From: Streptomyces angustmyceticus
GTDB lineage: Bacteria; Actinomycetota; Actinomycetes; Streptomycetales; Streptomycetaceae
DNA: 64,000 nucleotides
NCBI RefSeq assembly: GCF_019933235.1
Contig: NZ_CP082945.1
Location: 4,687,501-4,751,500 of the forward strand
Direction: 5' to 3'
Below the pieces are notes generated by a model. It did not search any database. It saw nothing but the letters and a program-made list of their open reading frames with translations, and was not told the origin of the DNA. A program made the translations under genes and the position numbers. The first letter of the stretch is position 1, and each line of letters starts with the position of its first letter. Shown here piece after piece: positions 34,046 through 41,810 of the stretch.

Positions 34046-34257
34046 ATCGATCACCTTGTGGCGGCGGGGGACCGCTCGCGCGCGGGGTTACGTCAACCGG
34101 AGGCATGGCGGGGCCGGATGGGTCGGTGCGAGCGGTGCGGGCCGTGGGCCGGACCGGGTGGTGGGTCGGCGCGGGCGCGTACGGGGGCGGGTGCCGTCGC
34201 GCGCCGGAGGGGGAGCGGACGGGGTGTGGCTCAGGTCACGTGTGGGCGTGAAATATC

Positions 34258-34317
34258 CGGGGACTGTCTCCCCGTTTAACCAGGCGTCCGGATGAACCGG
34301 GGAGCGTCTCCCCGGTT
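34258..34317. promoter_or_regulatory. Two related GGGGA/TCCCC dyads upstream of TetR gene
   Basis: 34258-34274: CGGGGA, 5 bases, TCCCCG. 34295-34317: AACCGGGGAG, CGT, CTCCCCGGTT (perfect 10-3-10). Both share CCGGGGASYGTCTCCCCG and start 37 bp apart, in the 429-bp gap between divergent protease and TetR genes. The rest of this gap holds no gene. The binding protein is unknown; the downstream TetR protein is the first candidate. Confidence 0.55.
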
Positions 34318-34474
34318 CGCGCCGGGTCCCGGTCGGCCGCCTGCTCCTTCGCACGTCGGCCAGTCGTCCGCTCGTCGCCCGCCCCTCGGTTCACCCGACC
34401 GGGCGCGCGGGGCGAGGTCCGGCCGGGAACCGGGACCTCCGGGAAGTGCCGAGAGCCGAGGGGAGTGAGCTGCC

Positions 34475-35137
34475 GTGACCGCTGTCGCCGCATGCGTGAA
34501 GACCGGGGGAAAGGGGCAGCCGCCCCGCCTGCGGGCCGACGCGCTGCGCAACCGGGAGCGGATCGTCGCGGCCGCGCGCGAGACGATGGTCGAGTGCGGG
34601 CCCGAGGTCCCGCTCGATGAAATCGCTCGACGCGCGGGTGTCGGCAATGCGACGCTCTATCGTCACTTCGCGGATCGCCTGGAGTTGATCCACCACGTCA
34701 CGCTCGCCGTCATGTCCCGTACCGCGGACCGCGCGGAGCGTGCCCTTGCCGAGGAGTCCGATGCTTTCCATGCGCTGAGGCGCTTCGTCCACGCTGCCGT
34801 GGAGGAGCGGATCGGGGCCCTGTGCCCGCTGCTCTCCGACGGGGTCGACCGGGATCACCCCGATCTGGTCGCGGCGCGCGACCGCCTGGAGGCGGCCGTC
34901 GAGGCCGTGATGGGCGCGGCGCGCGACAGCGGCAGGCTGCGGGCCGATGTCGCGGCCGGTGATCTGATGGTCGCGATCACCCAGCTCACCCGGCCGCTGC
35001 CGGGCAGCAGTTGCGCGAACTTCGACCAGTTCGTGCACCGTCATCTGCAGCTGTTCCTGGACGGTCTGCAGGCGCCCGCCCGTTCCGAACTCCCCGGCTC
35101 CGCGGCCACCTTGGACGATCTGAGGCGCCGCTCGTAG
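34475..35137 (+). CDS. TetR-family regulator of the adjacent exporter
   Basis: 220 residues. HTH: LRNRERIVAAARETMVECG, then LDEIARRAGVGNATLYRHFADRLELI; the C-terminal region fits the group of TetR proteins that neighbour DHA2 exporters. The GTG start at 34475 has GAGGGGAG upstream. It lies 193 bp before and co-directional with the MFS gene, and probably represses it in the absence of a toxic ligand (inferred from family and context). Confidence 0.9.
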   Translation: MTAVAACVKTGGKGQPPRLRADALRNRERIVAAARETMVECGPEVPLDEIARRAGVGNATLYRHFADRLELIHHVTLAVMSRTADRAERALAEESDAFHALRRFVHAAVEERIGALCPLLSDGVDRDHPDLVAARDRLEAAVEAVMGAARDSGRLRADVAAGDLMVAITQLTRPLPGSSCANFDQFVHRHLQLFLDGLQAPARSELPGSAATLDDLRRRS

Positions 35138-35260
35138 ACCGGGCCGCGGGCCCCGGCGGCCCGACGCCTTCCCGCACGCCCCTGGCCCCTGGCCCGCAGC
35201 CCGTTCTCCACGTCCGTACGCCCGTTTCCCCTCTTCGTCCGTCCCGTTCCTCTTCGCTCG

Positions 35261-35285
35261 TCCCGTCCCGTCCCGTCCCGTCCCG
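35261..35285. repeat. Five TCCCG pentanucleotides in the exporter leader
   Basis: Exact (TCCCG)5 in the 193-bp gap between the TetR and MFS genes, 46 bp before the MFS start. Related CGTCC/GTTCC units flank it. A slippage-prone tract at this position could alter promoter or leader length. Confidence 0.8.
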
Positions 35286-35330
35286 TTCTTCGCTCCTGTT
35301 CGCTCACCGCACCACTAGGTGGATACCGCC

Positions 35331-36854
35331 ATGCCCGAAGCAGCCGCATACGTCGATCCCCGGCGCTGGAAAGCGCTGATATTCATCGCCCTCGCCCAGC
35401 TGATGGTCGTCCTCGACGCGACCATCGTGAACATCGCGCTGCCCTCCGCGCAGCAGGATCTCGGCATCACCGACGCCAACCGGCAGTGGGTGATCACCGC
35501 CTACGCGCTGGCCTTCGGCGGGCTGCTGCTCTTCGGCGGGCGCGTCGCCGACCTGTGGGGCCGCAAGCGGACCTTCATCATCGGCCTGACCGGCTTCGCG
35601 GTCGCCTCCGCGCTCGGCGGGGCCGCGGTCAACCAGGGGATGCTGCTGGGCGCGCGTGCGCTGCAGGGTGTCTTCGGCGCGCTGCTGGCGCCGGCCGCGC
35701 TGTCGCTGCTGGCCGTGACCTTCACCGAGGCCAAGGAGCGTGCCAAGGCGTTCGGCATCTTCGGCGCGATCGCCGGTGGCGGCGGCGCCGTGGGCCTGAT
35801 CCTCGGCGGCGTGCTGACCGAGTACATGAACTGGCGCTGGACCTTCTTCGTCAACATCCCGTTCGCCGTGGTGGCCGCGACCGGCGCGTACCTGGTCATC
35901 CGCGAGCCCGCGGGCAGCCGCAACACCTCCCGGCTGGACGTCCCCGGCGTCATCCTGGCCACGCTGGGCCTGGTCTCGCTGGTCTACGGGTTCACCCGGG
36001 CCGAGTCGGACGGCTGGCTGGCCGGCTGGACGCTGGCCCTGTTCGCCGCGGCCGTCGTGCTGCTGCTGGCGTTCGTGCTGGTCGAGTCCAAGGTGAAGGC
36101 CCCGCTGCTGCCGCTGCGGGTGGTCGCGGAGCGCAACCGCGCCGGCATCTACGCGTCCCTGGGCCTGGCCGTGATCGGCATGTTCGGTCTCTTCCTCTTC
36201 CTGACCTACTACCTGCAGATCGTGAAGGGCTACACCCCGGTCACGACCGGTCTGGCGTTCCTGCCGATGATCGTCGGCATGATCACCGGCTCGACGCAGA
36301 TCGGCGCCCGGCTGATGACCAGGGTCCGCCCGCGGCTGCTGATGGCGCCGGGCTTCACGGTCGCCGCGCTCGGCATGCTGGTGCTGACCCAGATCGACCT
36401 GGACACGTCCTACCCGGCGCTGATCCTGCCCGGCTTCCTGCTGATGGGGCTCGGCATGGGTACGGCGTTCATGCCGGCCATGTCGCTGGCCACGCACGGG
36501 GTGCAGGCGCGGGACGCCGGAGTCGCCTCCGCGATGGTCAACACTTCGCAGCAGGTCGGCGGCGCGATCGGTACGGCCCTGTTGAACACCATCGCGGCCA
36601 GCGCCACCACCGCGTACGCCACCTCGCACGCGGCCGGCGCGCGCTCGCTGGATCTGCTCAAGCTCCAGGCGATGGTGCACGGCTACACCACCGCCATCTG
36701 GTGGGCGGTCGGCATCCTGGCCCTGGCGGGCGTGATCGCCTTCACCTTCATCAACGCCGGGAACCCGGGCGGCGGCCGGCAGGTGGCCTCCTCGGAGGAC
36801 GGCGAGGGCGCGGCCCACGAGGACGAGGTGCACGTTCCGGTGATGGCGCACTGA
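35331..36854 (+). CDS. DHA2-family (EmrB/QacA-type) multidrug exporter
   Basis: 507 residues, 14 membrane segments. Motif D1 IALAQLMVVLDATIVNIALP in TM1, motif A GGRVADLWGRKRTF, motif C-like stretch GGGGAVGLILGGVLTEY and QTIGA-type loop QQVGGAIGTALLNT are all present. It is a proton-driven drug efflux pump of the 14-TM class. AGGTGG precedes ATG 35331. Together with the upstream TetR and the facing MarR gene it forms a typical efflux-control locus. Confidence 0.94.
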   Translation: MPEAAAYVDPRRWKALIFIALAQLMVVLDATIVNIALPSAQQDLGITDANRQWVITAYALAFGGLLLFGGRVADLWGRKRTFIIGLTGFAVASALGGAAVNQGMLLGARALQGVFGALLAPAALSLLAVTFTEAKERAKAFGIFGAIAGGGGAVGLILGGVLTEYMNWRWTFFVNIPFAVVAATGAYLVIREPAGSRNTSRLDVPGVILATLGLVSLVYGFTRAESDGWLAGWTLALFAAAVVLLLAFVLVESKVKAPLLPLRVVAERNRAGIYASLGLAVIGMFGLFLFLTYYLQIVKGYTPVTTGLAFLPMIVGMITGSTQIGARLMTRVRPRLLMAPGFTVAALGMLVLTQIDLDTSYPALILPGFLLMGLGMGTAFMPAMSLATHGVQARDAGVASAMVNTSQQVGGAIGTALLNTIAASATTAYATSHAAGARSLDLLKLQAMVHGYTTAIWWAVGILALAGVIAFTFINAGNPGGGRQVASSEDGEGAAHEDEVHVPVMAH

Positions 36855-36862
36855 TCGTGCGG

Positions 36863-36911
36863 GGGTGAGGCGGGGCGGGGTGGCCGTACGGCCCGCCGCC
36901 TCGGCTCACCC
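36863..36911. terminator. Imperfect bidirectional terminator hairpin
   Basis: GGGTGAG at 36863-36869 pairs with CTCACCC at 36905-36911, with further GC pairing inside (CGGG/CCCG) and small bulges. It lies between the convergent MFS and MarR genes. Confidence 0.5.
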
Positions 36912-37010
36912 GCCGTTCTCTTACCGCATTCCTACCCGGCTCCTGGGCAGGCCCGCTCGGGAGCGCGCCCGCCTTCCGCCGTCGCCGGCCTCCTCCGGCC
37001 CGCCGATCCG

Positions 37011-37508
37011 TCAGCGGAGCCAGGGGAGGTCGGCGCCTTTCGGCTGCAGTCCTTCGACCATGACCTGGCAGATCTCGGCCAGTTGGGACACCTGCTCCGG
37101 GGAGAGCCGGTCGAAGATCGCGGCGCGTACGGCGGCGACGTGCCCGGGGGCGGCCTTCTCCAGGACCCGCATCCCCTCGTCCGTGAGGTGGGCGTTCTGG
37201 CCGCGCTTGTCGGAGGGGCAGTTCTCGCGTTGTACCCAGCCGTTCCGCTCCAGCCGCGCGATGGCGTGGGAGAGCCGGGAGCGGGTGATCTTGGCGTTCT
37301 GGGCCAGCTCGGTCATCCGCATCCGGCGCCGCGGCGCACGGGAGAGCTGGACGAGCAGGCCGTAGTAGACGTGCGGCATTCCGGCGTCCCGCTGCAGCTG
37401 GCGGTCGAGGTGATCCTCCAGGAGCGTGGTGGCGTGGAGGTAGCACTGCCAGGCGAACTGCTCCTCGTCACTGAGCCAGCGCGGCTCTGCTGCGGGTTCG
37501 ATGCTCAT
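37011..37508 (-). CDS. MarR-family transcriptional regulator
   Basis: 165 residues. The winged helix reads MRMTELAQNAKITRSRLSHAIARLERNGWVQRENCPSDKRGQNAHLTDEG, with the conserved D-x-R-G-x wing; the N-terminal dimer helices (WQCYLHATTLLEDHLDRQLQRDAG) are typical. ATG 37508 is the best start: the upstream 41 codons run through an A/T-richer promoter region. It converges on the DHA2 exporter gene and diverges from the MerR gene. Ligand unknown. Confidence 0.92.
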   Translation of the reverse strand: MSIEPAAEPRWLSDEEQFAWQCYLHATTLLEDHLDRQLQRDAGMPHVYYGLLVQLSRAPRRRMRMTELAQNAKITRSRLSHAIARLERNGWVQRENCPSDKRGQNAHLTDEGMRVLEKAAPGHVAAVRAAIFDRLSPEQVSQLAEICQVMVEGLQPKGADLPWLR

Positions 37509-37515
37509 ACCATCC

Positions 37516-37537
37516 ACTCTCTCACCACTCGGAGAGT
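37516..37537. promoter_or_regulatory. Inverted repeat at the MarR promoter
   Basis: ACTCTC (37516-37521), 10 bases, GAGAGT (37532-37537), immediately upstream of the MarR start codon and next to an A/T-rich TTGTTTAAGTTTGAAT stretch. A candidate autoregulatory site. Confidence 0.4.
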
Positions 37538-37703
37538 TGTTTAAGTTTGAATAACGTCGAGATGCCCCGGTTCTCGGCGTCTGAACCTTTTCGGCCTTCG
37601 TCGTCCGCGGCGGTCGAATCGTCACGCGCACCGACTACTGCCCAGTGTGCCGCCGCGAGGTGGCGTTGTCCGCAAGACCGGTGCGCTCACTCCGATCCGG
37701 GGG

Positions 37704-37734
37704 TTGAAGCTGCCGCTGCGGCAGCTTCTACCGT
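37704..37734 (+). promoter_or_regulatory. MerR-type promoter with 19-bp spacer and dyad operator
   Basis: -35 TTGAAG (37704-37709), 19-bp spacer, -10 TACCGT (37729-37734). The spacer is filled by a perfect dyad GAAGCTGCCG-CTG-CGGCAGCTTC (37706-37728). Over-long 19-bp spacers covered by a palindrome are the hallmark of MerR/TipA-activated promoters. Confidence 0.85.
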
Positions 37735-37788
37735 CCTGAACAGGGCCGGACAGACCGGCCCGGTGAAGCGACTGTGAGGGGGACGGCG

Positions 37789-38550
37789 ATGGACTGGCCG
37801 ATCGCGGAGGTCGCCCGGATGTCGGGCGTGACGGCCCGGACGCTGCGGCACTACGACGAGATCGGCCTGCTGCCGCCCGCGCGGATCGGGGCCAACGGCC
37901 ACCGCTACTACGCGCAGCACCAGCTCCTGCTGCTGCAGCAGATCCTCGTGCTGCGCGCGCTGGGCCTGGGGCTGCCGGAGATCGGCAGGGTCCTGGCCGA
38001 CCAGGTCGACGAGGTGGCGGCCCTGCGCGGGCACCACCGGCGGCTGCTCGCCGAGCGGGACCGGATCGGCGCCCTGGCCCGCACCGTCTCCCGCACCATC
38101 GCCGAACTGGAACAGTCCAGGAAGGACGGCACACCCATGACCACCGTCAACCGGCCGGAGAACCTGTTCGAGGGCGTGCGGCCCGCCCAGTACGAGGCCA
38201 CCCTGCGGGACTTTCCCGAGCACGCCGAGGCGGTCGCCCGCCGGGTCGCCGGGATGACCCCGCAGGACGTCGAGGCCGGGCAGCGCGAGCGTACGGCGCT
38301 GATGATCCGGCTGGCCGAGCTGATGGCGGCCGGCCACCCGGCCGACGCCGAGCCCGTCCAGGCCGAGATCGACGCCCAGTACCGGGCCCTGGCCGGCCTG
38401 CGGGCCGTCTCCACCGAGGAGTACCGCGCCATGGGCCGCGCCTGTGTGGACAACGAGGCGTGGCGCGCCGCGTACGACACCATCGCGCCGGGCCTGTCCG
38501 CCTTCCAGCGGGACGCCATCGAGGCGTACGCCGCCGCCAGGCTCGACTGA
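37789..38550 (+). CDS. TipA-like MerR-family regulator with TipAS domain
   Basis: 253 residues. N-terminal MerR helix-turn-helix (IAEVARMSGVTARTLRHYDEIGLLPPARIGANGHRYY) and dimerisation coil, then from about residue 120 a TipAS-type antibiotic-recognition domain (NLFEGVRPAQYEATLRDFPEH.., W-x-x-x-Y-D-T-I-A-P-G-L-S-A-F near the end). TipA proteins activate their own promoter when bound to thiopeptides or other cyclic ligands. ATG 37789 with GAGGGGG upstream also gives the alternative short product potential of tipA; GTG 37774 is less likely. Autoregulation through the dyad at 37706 is expected. Confidence 0.92.
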   Translation: MDWPIAEVARMSGVTARTLRHYDEIGLLPPARIGANGHRYYAQHQLLLLQQILVLRALGLGLPEIGRVLADQVDEVAALRGHHRRLLAERDRIGALARTVSRTIAELEQSRKDGTPMTTVNRPENLFEGVRPAQYEATLRDFPEHAEAVARRVAGMTPQDVEAGQRERTALMIRLAELMAAGHPADAEPVQAEIDAQYRALAGLRAVSTEEYRAMGRACVDNEAWRAAYDTIAPGLSAFQRDAIEAYAAARLD

Positions 38551-38558
38551 CCCGGGGC

Positions 38559-38595
38559 CGGGCCGCCCGGGGGACCACCCGCCCCGGGCGGCCCG
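38559..38595. terminator. Bidirectional terminator hairpin
   Basis: Perfect 14-bp stem CGGGCCGCCCGGGG/CCCCGGGCGGCCCG with a 9-base loop, 9 bp after the MerR stop and between convergent genes. Confidence 0.85.
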
Positions 38596-38668
38596 CGCCC
38601 CCGCCTGCCGTCCGTCGCTCCCGCCACGCGGCCCCGTCTCACGCGGACCCGTCTCGCTCGGCCACGTC

Positions 38669-39718
38669 TCACTCGTCCTCGTCGATCAGGGCGAGGGCGT
38701 TCAGGGCCGCCGACAGGGCGCGGGTGTCGCCGTCGTCGGAGGCGGCGGCCACGTCCAGCGCGGTGTCCGCGAACTTGATCGCATGCTCGTTGCCGTGGGC
38801 GACCGCCCGCTCGAAGACCTCGCCGGGCGTGGCCGAGGCGGCGTCCGGGGCCTGGCGCGGGGCGTCGGCGGCGTAGATCGCGGTGATCGCGGACGTCGCC
38901 GCCCAGGCCACCGCGTACGAGCTCGCCCACAGGTCCCGGGGGAGCGCGGGCAGGGTGCGCAGCACCGCGTTGGGCGCGGTGGCGGCGTGCACCAGCATGA
39001 TGCCGTTTCCGTGGCCGTAGCGCCCGTAGTTGAGGGTGGCGGCGCGCACGAGCGCGGTCAGGCCCGCCCGCGCGGCCTCGGGGTCCTCGGGGACGTGCAG
39101 GGACTCGGTGGTGCTCAACCACGCGGGAGTGCCGGGGAGTTGCGCGTAGCCGTCCTGCGGCGACACGCGCTGGTCGGTGATGCGGGGGAGGGCGGCCAGC
39201 GCCTCGGCCGGGGTGGCGCGGCCCGCGGGGCGTACGGCGACGGGCAGGGGCAGATGGCGGGCGGCCCAGTAGCCGAGAGCGTGGGCGAACTCCGCCAGCC
39301 GCGCCGTGTCCTCACCGTCCGTCAGCAGGCTGCGCACGGCGTGGCCCATACGGATCGCCGGGTGGGTGGCGGCGCCGGCGATGCCGGGCAGCAGGCACGG
39401 CCACCAGGTGGCGAGGAGCGCGCGCCAGGGCCGCTCGGCGAGCTGGTCGGTGAAGTACGCGGTCCAGTCGGTGACCCGGCTCGGATCGCCCAGCGCCGCA
39501 CGCCAGTTGGCGGGGGTGATCCGGGCGTGCGCACGCGGTACGTCCTCCAGTCTGGCCGCGTAGGAGTCGAGCCAGCGGTGGACGGTCCGGGCCTGGCCGT
39601 TGCGGATCATGGCTTCCACGGCCATCGGTCCGTGATTGCTCAGAAAACCCCGGAACTCGGGGCCGGCGGCGTGCAGGCGCGACAGGGCTTCGTCGAGTGT
39701 GCCGGTAGAGGGCTCCAT
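38669..39718 (-). CDS. Questin oxidase-like family protein
   Basis: 349 residues. The pattern FLSNHGPMAVEAMIRNGQ near residue 25, WLDSYAARLEDVPR, WRALLATWWPCLLPGIAGAATHPAIRMGHAVRSL and HAATAPNAVLRTLP is that of the DUF4243/questin oxidase family, named after the fungal Baeyer-Villiger-type enzyme GedK. Bacterial members are uncharacterised; the conserved histidines (NHG, GAATH, AHALGYW) may form the active site. ATG 39718 is the first start in good context. It stands alone between terminators. Confidence 0.87.
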   Translation of the reverse strand: MEPSTGTLDEALSRLHAAGPEFRGFLSNHGPMAVEAMIRNGQARTVHRWLDSYAARLEDVPRAHARITPANWRAALGDPSRVTDWTAYFTDQLAERPWRALLATWWPCLLPGIAGAATHPAIRMGHAVRSLLTDGEDTARLAEFAHALGYWAARHLPLPVAVRPAGRATPAEALAALPRITDQRVSPQDGYAQLPGTPAWLSTTESLHVPEDPEAARAGLTALVRAATLNYGRYGHGNGIMLVHAATAPNAVLRTLPALPRDLWASSYAVAWAATSAITAIYAADAPRQAPDAASATPGEVFERAVAHGNEHAIKFADTALDVAAASDDGDTRALSAALNALALIDEDE

Positions 39719-40002
39719 GGGGTGGAGGCTAGGAGCGCGGGCCGGCACGCGTAACGGGCTTCCGGCCTACCTCGCCGACGGTCTTCCGGCTTAGACCGCT
39801 GGGCTTACGGCGGATGACCGGGGCCGGGGGAGGGCCGGGGGTGAAGGCCGGTCCGGGGCCGGTCCAAAACTGGTCCGGGGGCGGTCCGAGGCCGGTGACG
39901 GTGGTGCCTGCCCGAACCGCCGTCTCGAACCCGTCTCCCTACCCGACAGAAGGTGTCAGGTATTGCCGGGAGAGCGGCCGTCATAACCCGGGGCCGGGCA
40001 CC

Positions 40003-40248
40003 GATCTGTCCGGCGGTGACGTACGGGTGTCCGGGCGGGCCGTGGAGGTGACGGACCCCGCGGTGGTCGCGCGCTATGCCGCGGCGGTGGGGCCGCCGGA
40101 GCCGTTCCACCTCTTCCGGGCGGAGCTGACGGAGGCGGTGCGTACGTATACCGAGGACGGCTGGGTGGTGCTGGAGAGCTGGGCGCCGCGGCGGCCGCTG
40201 CGCACCCTCCGCAGGACGTCGGACGATCCGGCGCTCCGGGTGGAGTGA
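40003..40248 (+). pseudogene. C-terminal remnant of a pyridoxamine 5'-phosphate oxidase-family gene
   Basis: About 81 codons (GGDVRVSGRAVEVTDPAVVARYAA, then EPFHLFRAELTEAVRTYTEDG and VLESWAPRRPLRTLRR) look like the C-terminal third of a PPOX-class flavoprotein. Upstream the same frame runs into GC-rich sequence with no family resemblance and no ribosome site, so the FMN-binding N-terminal part is missing. It could also be a divergent short protein starting near 39942. Confidence 0.5.
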
Positions 40249-40299
40249 GGGGCGCCCGCTCTCCTGCGGCGCTGTCTCCGCGGGTGTCTCAGTGGGGCC

Positions 40300-40875
40300 T
40301 CAGTGGGTGGCCACGGGGAGGCTGGGGCTGCGGGAGTGCTGCTTGTGGTGATGGGGGCGGTGGCGGCCGTGCGGCTCGCGGACGCGGTGGGTGCGGAAGA
40401 CGTAGAGGGAGACGACGAACATCACGGCGCCCATGGTGAGGCCGAAGGCGCACGACTTGAGGATGGCTTCCCCGCCGAGGCTGTACACCCAGCCCAGGGA
40501 GCAGCCGAAGAGCGCGCCGTAGGCGAGTGCCCGGGTCTCGGTGATCAGCGACGACTGGAAGTGGGCCACCACCAGCCCGAGCGCCCCGGAGACCACGAAC
40601 GCGGCAAGCCCGTACAGCATGGCCGGGCCGCCCTTGGTGCCGTCGGTGTGGGTGCGGAAGATGGTGAAGAGGCCGAAGGCGAGGGCCGTGACGAGCGGCA
40701 GGACCACGGTCGCCGGGAGGTGCTTGGCCCGCTCCGCCAGGCCGGCCCGGCCGGCCGGCAGCGAGGTCCGCTGCGGGGCGCGGGAACGGCCGTCCGCCGT
40801 CGCGCCGTGTTCCCCGTCGACGGTGCCGTGTGAGCCGGCGGCCCTTGCTCCGTGCCGCTGAGCGTGCTGGTCCAT
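40300..40875 (-). CDS. Four-TM membrane protein, function unknown
   Basis: 191 residues. A polar His/Arg-rich N-terminal ~55 residues, four membrane segments (ATVVLPLVTALAFGLFTIF, GPAMLYGLAAFVVSGALGLVV, ALAYGALFGCSLGWVYSLG, SCAFGLTMGAVMFVVSLYVF) and a His-rich tail (HGRHRPHHHKQHSR). GAGAGGAG precedes ATG 40875. The His clusters at both ends might bind metal but could be low-complexity. Family not recognised. Confidence 0.78.
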   Translation of the reverse strand: MDQHAQRHGARAAGSHGTVDGEHGATADGRSRAPQRTSLPAGRAGLAERAKHLPATVVLPLVTALAFGLFTIFRTHTDGTKGGPAMLYGLAAFVVSGALGLVVAHFQSSLITETRALAYGALFGCSLGWVYSLGGEAILKSCAFGLTMGAVMFVVSLYVFRTHRVREPHGRHRPHHHKQHSRSPSLPVATH

Positions 40876-40980
40876 GACGGGCTCCTCTCGTTCGCCCCCT
40901 GTCCCGCTGCCCCTCCTGTCCAGGCGACACCAGGGGGCCGTCGGCGGCAACCGGAACGGCGGGTGCCGGAGCCCGGCCCC

Positions 40981-41625
40981 TCAGCGCAGATCCTTCTGGT
41001 ACCAGGCCACGTCCCAGTAGCGGCCGAACTTGCGGCCCACCTCCGTGAACGTCCCGACGTGCCGGAAGCCGAAGCGGGTGTGCAGGCGGGTGGAGGCCGC
41101 GTTCGGCTGGGTGATCCCGGCGTAGGCGCGGTGGACGTCCTCGTCGGCCAGTGCCCGGAACAGGGACGTGTAGAGCAGCGTGCCGATGCCGCGGCCGGCG
41201 GCGTGCGGGGCGCAGTAGACGGTGACCTCGACGGAGGGGGCGTAGGCGGCCTTGGGGCGGAACGCGCTGCTGGTCGCGTAGCCGAGCAGGGCGCCTCCGG
41301 GGTGCCCGGCCCCGGACGCGGCCACGTCGGATTCCGGCGCCCCGGAGATCGTCGCCCCGGGTGCCGTCGCCCCGGCCCGAGGTCCGCTCGCCGGCCCGTT
41401 GTGCGGGTTTTTCGTCCGGTCTGTCGCCTCCTGGGCAACCAGAAGGCGGTGCGGCCCGTCTTGGGGGTGGGAGAGCAGCCACGGGCGGCGCTGATCCGGG
41501 GTGAAGGGCTCCAGGTCGAAGGTGATGCATGTCTCACGGATGTAGTGGTTGTAAAGATCCGTAAGGGCCGGAAGGTCGGCTTCCGCGCCCGCCCTGACCT
41601 GCACTTCTCCCTGCTCACGCAGCAT
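40981..41625 (-). CDS. GNAT N-acetyltransferase, phosphinothricin-acetyltransferase-like
   Basis: 214 residues. VRAGAEADLPALTDLYNHYIRETCITFDLEPFTP is the PAT/YwnH-type start; VEVTVYCAPHAAGRGIGTLLY carries the acetyl-CoA loop, and GITQPNAASTRLHTRFGFRHVGTFTEVGRKFGRYWDVAWYQ is the C-terminal signature. Residues ~69-112 are an Ala/Gly/Pro-rich insertion absent from normal family members (~170 residues), placed before beta-4. It may acetylate a small amine such as a phosphinothricin-like or amino-acid substrate. Confidence 0.87.
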   Translation of the reverse strand: MLREQGEVQVRAGAEADLPALTDLYNHYIRETCITFDLEPFTPDQRRPWLLSHPQDGPHRLLVAQEATDRTKNPHNGPASGPRAGATAPGATISGAPESDVAASGAGHPGGALLGYATSSAFRPKAAYAPSVEVTVYCAPHAAGRGIGTLLYTSLFRALADEDVHRAYAGITQPNAASTRLHTRFGFRHVGTFTEVGRKFGRYWDVAWYQKDLR

Positions 41626-41686
41626 GTGACCTCCCTAGGTGGGGGCGCAGGGTACTGCATGATCAGAAAAATAGCGGGGCCGCGTG

Positions 41687-41712
41687 GGAATTCTGTCCGG
41701 ATTCCAGCCGTT
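41687..41712 (+). promoter_or_regulatory. Consensus sigma-R promoter of hrdD
   Basis: GGAAT (41687-41691), exactly 18 bp, GTT (41710-41712): a full match to the sigma-R (thiol-oxidative stress) consensus GGAAT-N18-GTT. hrdD is a known sigma-R target in S. coelicolor. Predicted leader ~90 bases. Confidence 0.85.
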
Positions 41713-41810
41713 GTTTCCTTCGGACGGTTCGCTCGGTGAGCATCGGGTGCGATGCCCCTTCCGACCCGCCCATCGTCCCGCGACCGACTCATCGCAGAGG
41801 GAGCACACGC

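Noticed and set aside
32091..34106. Very long minus-strand frame overlapping the M6-like protease and TetR genes
   Set aside because: It is a shadow frame; the protease signal peptide, HENAH motif and TetR helix-turn-helix are encoded in other frames.
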